The notes under the pieces were generated by a model, which did not search any database, was not told the origin of the DNA, and saw only the letters and a list, made by a program, of their open reading frames with translations. DNA of 30,688 nucleotides from a virus. Below are positions 30,526-30,688 of the stretch, piece after piece. The translations under genes and the position numbers were made by a program. The stretch spans positions 1 to 30,688 of the IMG/VR virus record IMGVR_UViG_3300025141_000488; one strand, 5' to 3'. Numbering within the stretch: the stretch's first letter is position 1; the number at the start of each line of letters is the position of its first letter.

Positions 30526-30590
30526 ACGGGGGTGGGGGTGGTTAAATACCCCCCCCCCCTACCCCCCCCCATTCACAAGGAGGAATGGAA
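30513..30590 (+). repeat. Damaged intergenic module 15
   Basis: Only the 5' arm (CCGAGGCG) and core GTGTAAAC of hairpin 1 are left. The rest is replaced by G5-T-G5-T-G2, a 7-nt A/T loop, and C11-TA-C9 (30528-30570). ATTCACAAGGAGG then leads to the next gene. The G and C tracts can pair and are prone to slippage, G-quadruplex formation or sequencing error. Confidence 0.75.
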
Positions 30591-30688
30591 GTGAACTGGA
30601 CTGGAGTAACATTGCGGGAGTGGCGAGAGTCGCAACCGCCAGATCGTGAGAAGGTGGGCCGTGGCAAGTGGATCGACTGCCTTAGCCG
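30591..30688 (+). CDS. Start of a further small-array gene (cut by the window edge)
   Basis: GTG 30591 lies 7 nt after AAGGAGG and is favoured over ATG 30585, which is only 1 nt away from it. The visible N-terminus reads NWTGVTLREWRESQPPDREK and then VGRGKWIDCLS, open to the end of the window. Too little is present to assign a family. Confidence 0.55.
   Translation, partial: MNWTGVTLREWRESQPPDREKVGRGKWIDCLS

Noticed and set aside
24242-30590. Integron attC sites
   Set aside because: Single-gene cassettes with imperfect palindromes recall integrons, but the GTTRRRY core is absent (cores are GTTTAAAC or GTGTAAAC), modules carry ribosome binding sites, and no integrase is visible in the window.
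24242-30590. CRISPR array
   Set aside because: The units between repeats are real genes of varied length (about 0.2-0.7 kb), not uniform short spacers, and repeats are far longer and variable in their arms.

Overview
The window is a piece of a GC-rich, double-stranded DNA tailed-phage genome. It carries terminase, portal, scaffold-like, capsid, adaptor, tail-hub, internal-virion and fibre genes, and no sheath, tube or tape-measure gene. That gene set points to a short-tailed (podovirus-like) virion with a head-to-tail machine loosely like that of P22-type phages. The host cannot be named from the sequence; AAGGAG-type ribosome binding sites and general gene style suggest a bacterium, probably Gram-negative and environmental (inference).

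Layout. (1) Positions 1-21761, minus strand: one tightly packed late operon, read right to left. Its order is terS, terL, two small paralogous-looking proteins, portal, a zinc-ribbon protein, a scaffold-like protein, the major capsid protein, a probable decoration protein, two small virion-type proteins, a head-tail adaptor, a beta-propeller-like tail hub, a protein with twelve 23-residue repeats, three internal-virion-type proteins, and a tail fibre that runs off the left edge. Many neighbours overlap by TAATG, TGATG, ATGA or GTGA, so translational coupling is likely. (2) 21762-22050: leader of the late operon with an 18-bp perfect inverted repeat and a nested hairpin. (3) 22051-23401, minus strand: a single-stranded DNA-binding protein and two small unknown proteins, separated by hairpins and dyad repeats. 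(4) 23402-24336: gene-free control region with palindromes, a sigma70-like rightward promoter followed by a terminator-like hairpin, and stray copies of the GTKTAMAC core. (5) 24337-30688, plus strand: an array of 17 small genes, mostly of unknown function.

The outstanding feature is region 5. Almost every small gene is preceded by the same ~90-105 bp element. In order it has a TGACGAGGGG box (usually supplying the stop codon of the gene before it), a GC-rich hairpin centred on GTTTAAAC, GTGTAAAC or GTTTACAC, a TTAAGTCRC linker, a second hairpin whose arms covary around the invariant loop UCCCAAGY, an ACTCACTCAC spacer, and an AAGGAG ribosome binding site. Fourteen full copies and one damaged copy are present. 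One copy looks like a chimera joined at the central 8-mer, which suggests cassette exchange. The same 8-mer is also scattered through the oppositely oriented late genes far above chance expectation. I do not recognise this element as a named family; it is the best candidate here for an undescribed system. The small genes it separates include a SprT-like zinc protease, a DUF7007-like protein and several small conserved phage/plasmid proteins. This looks like a reservoir of host-takeover or anti-defence genes, which is inference.
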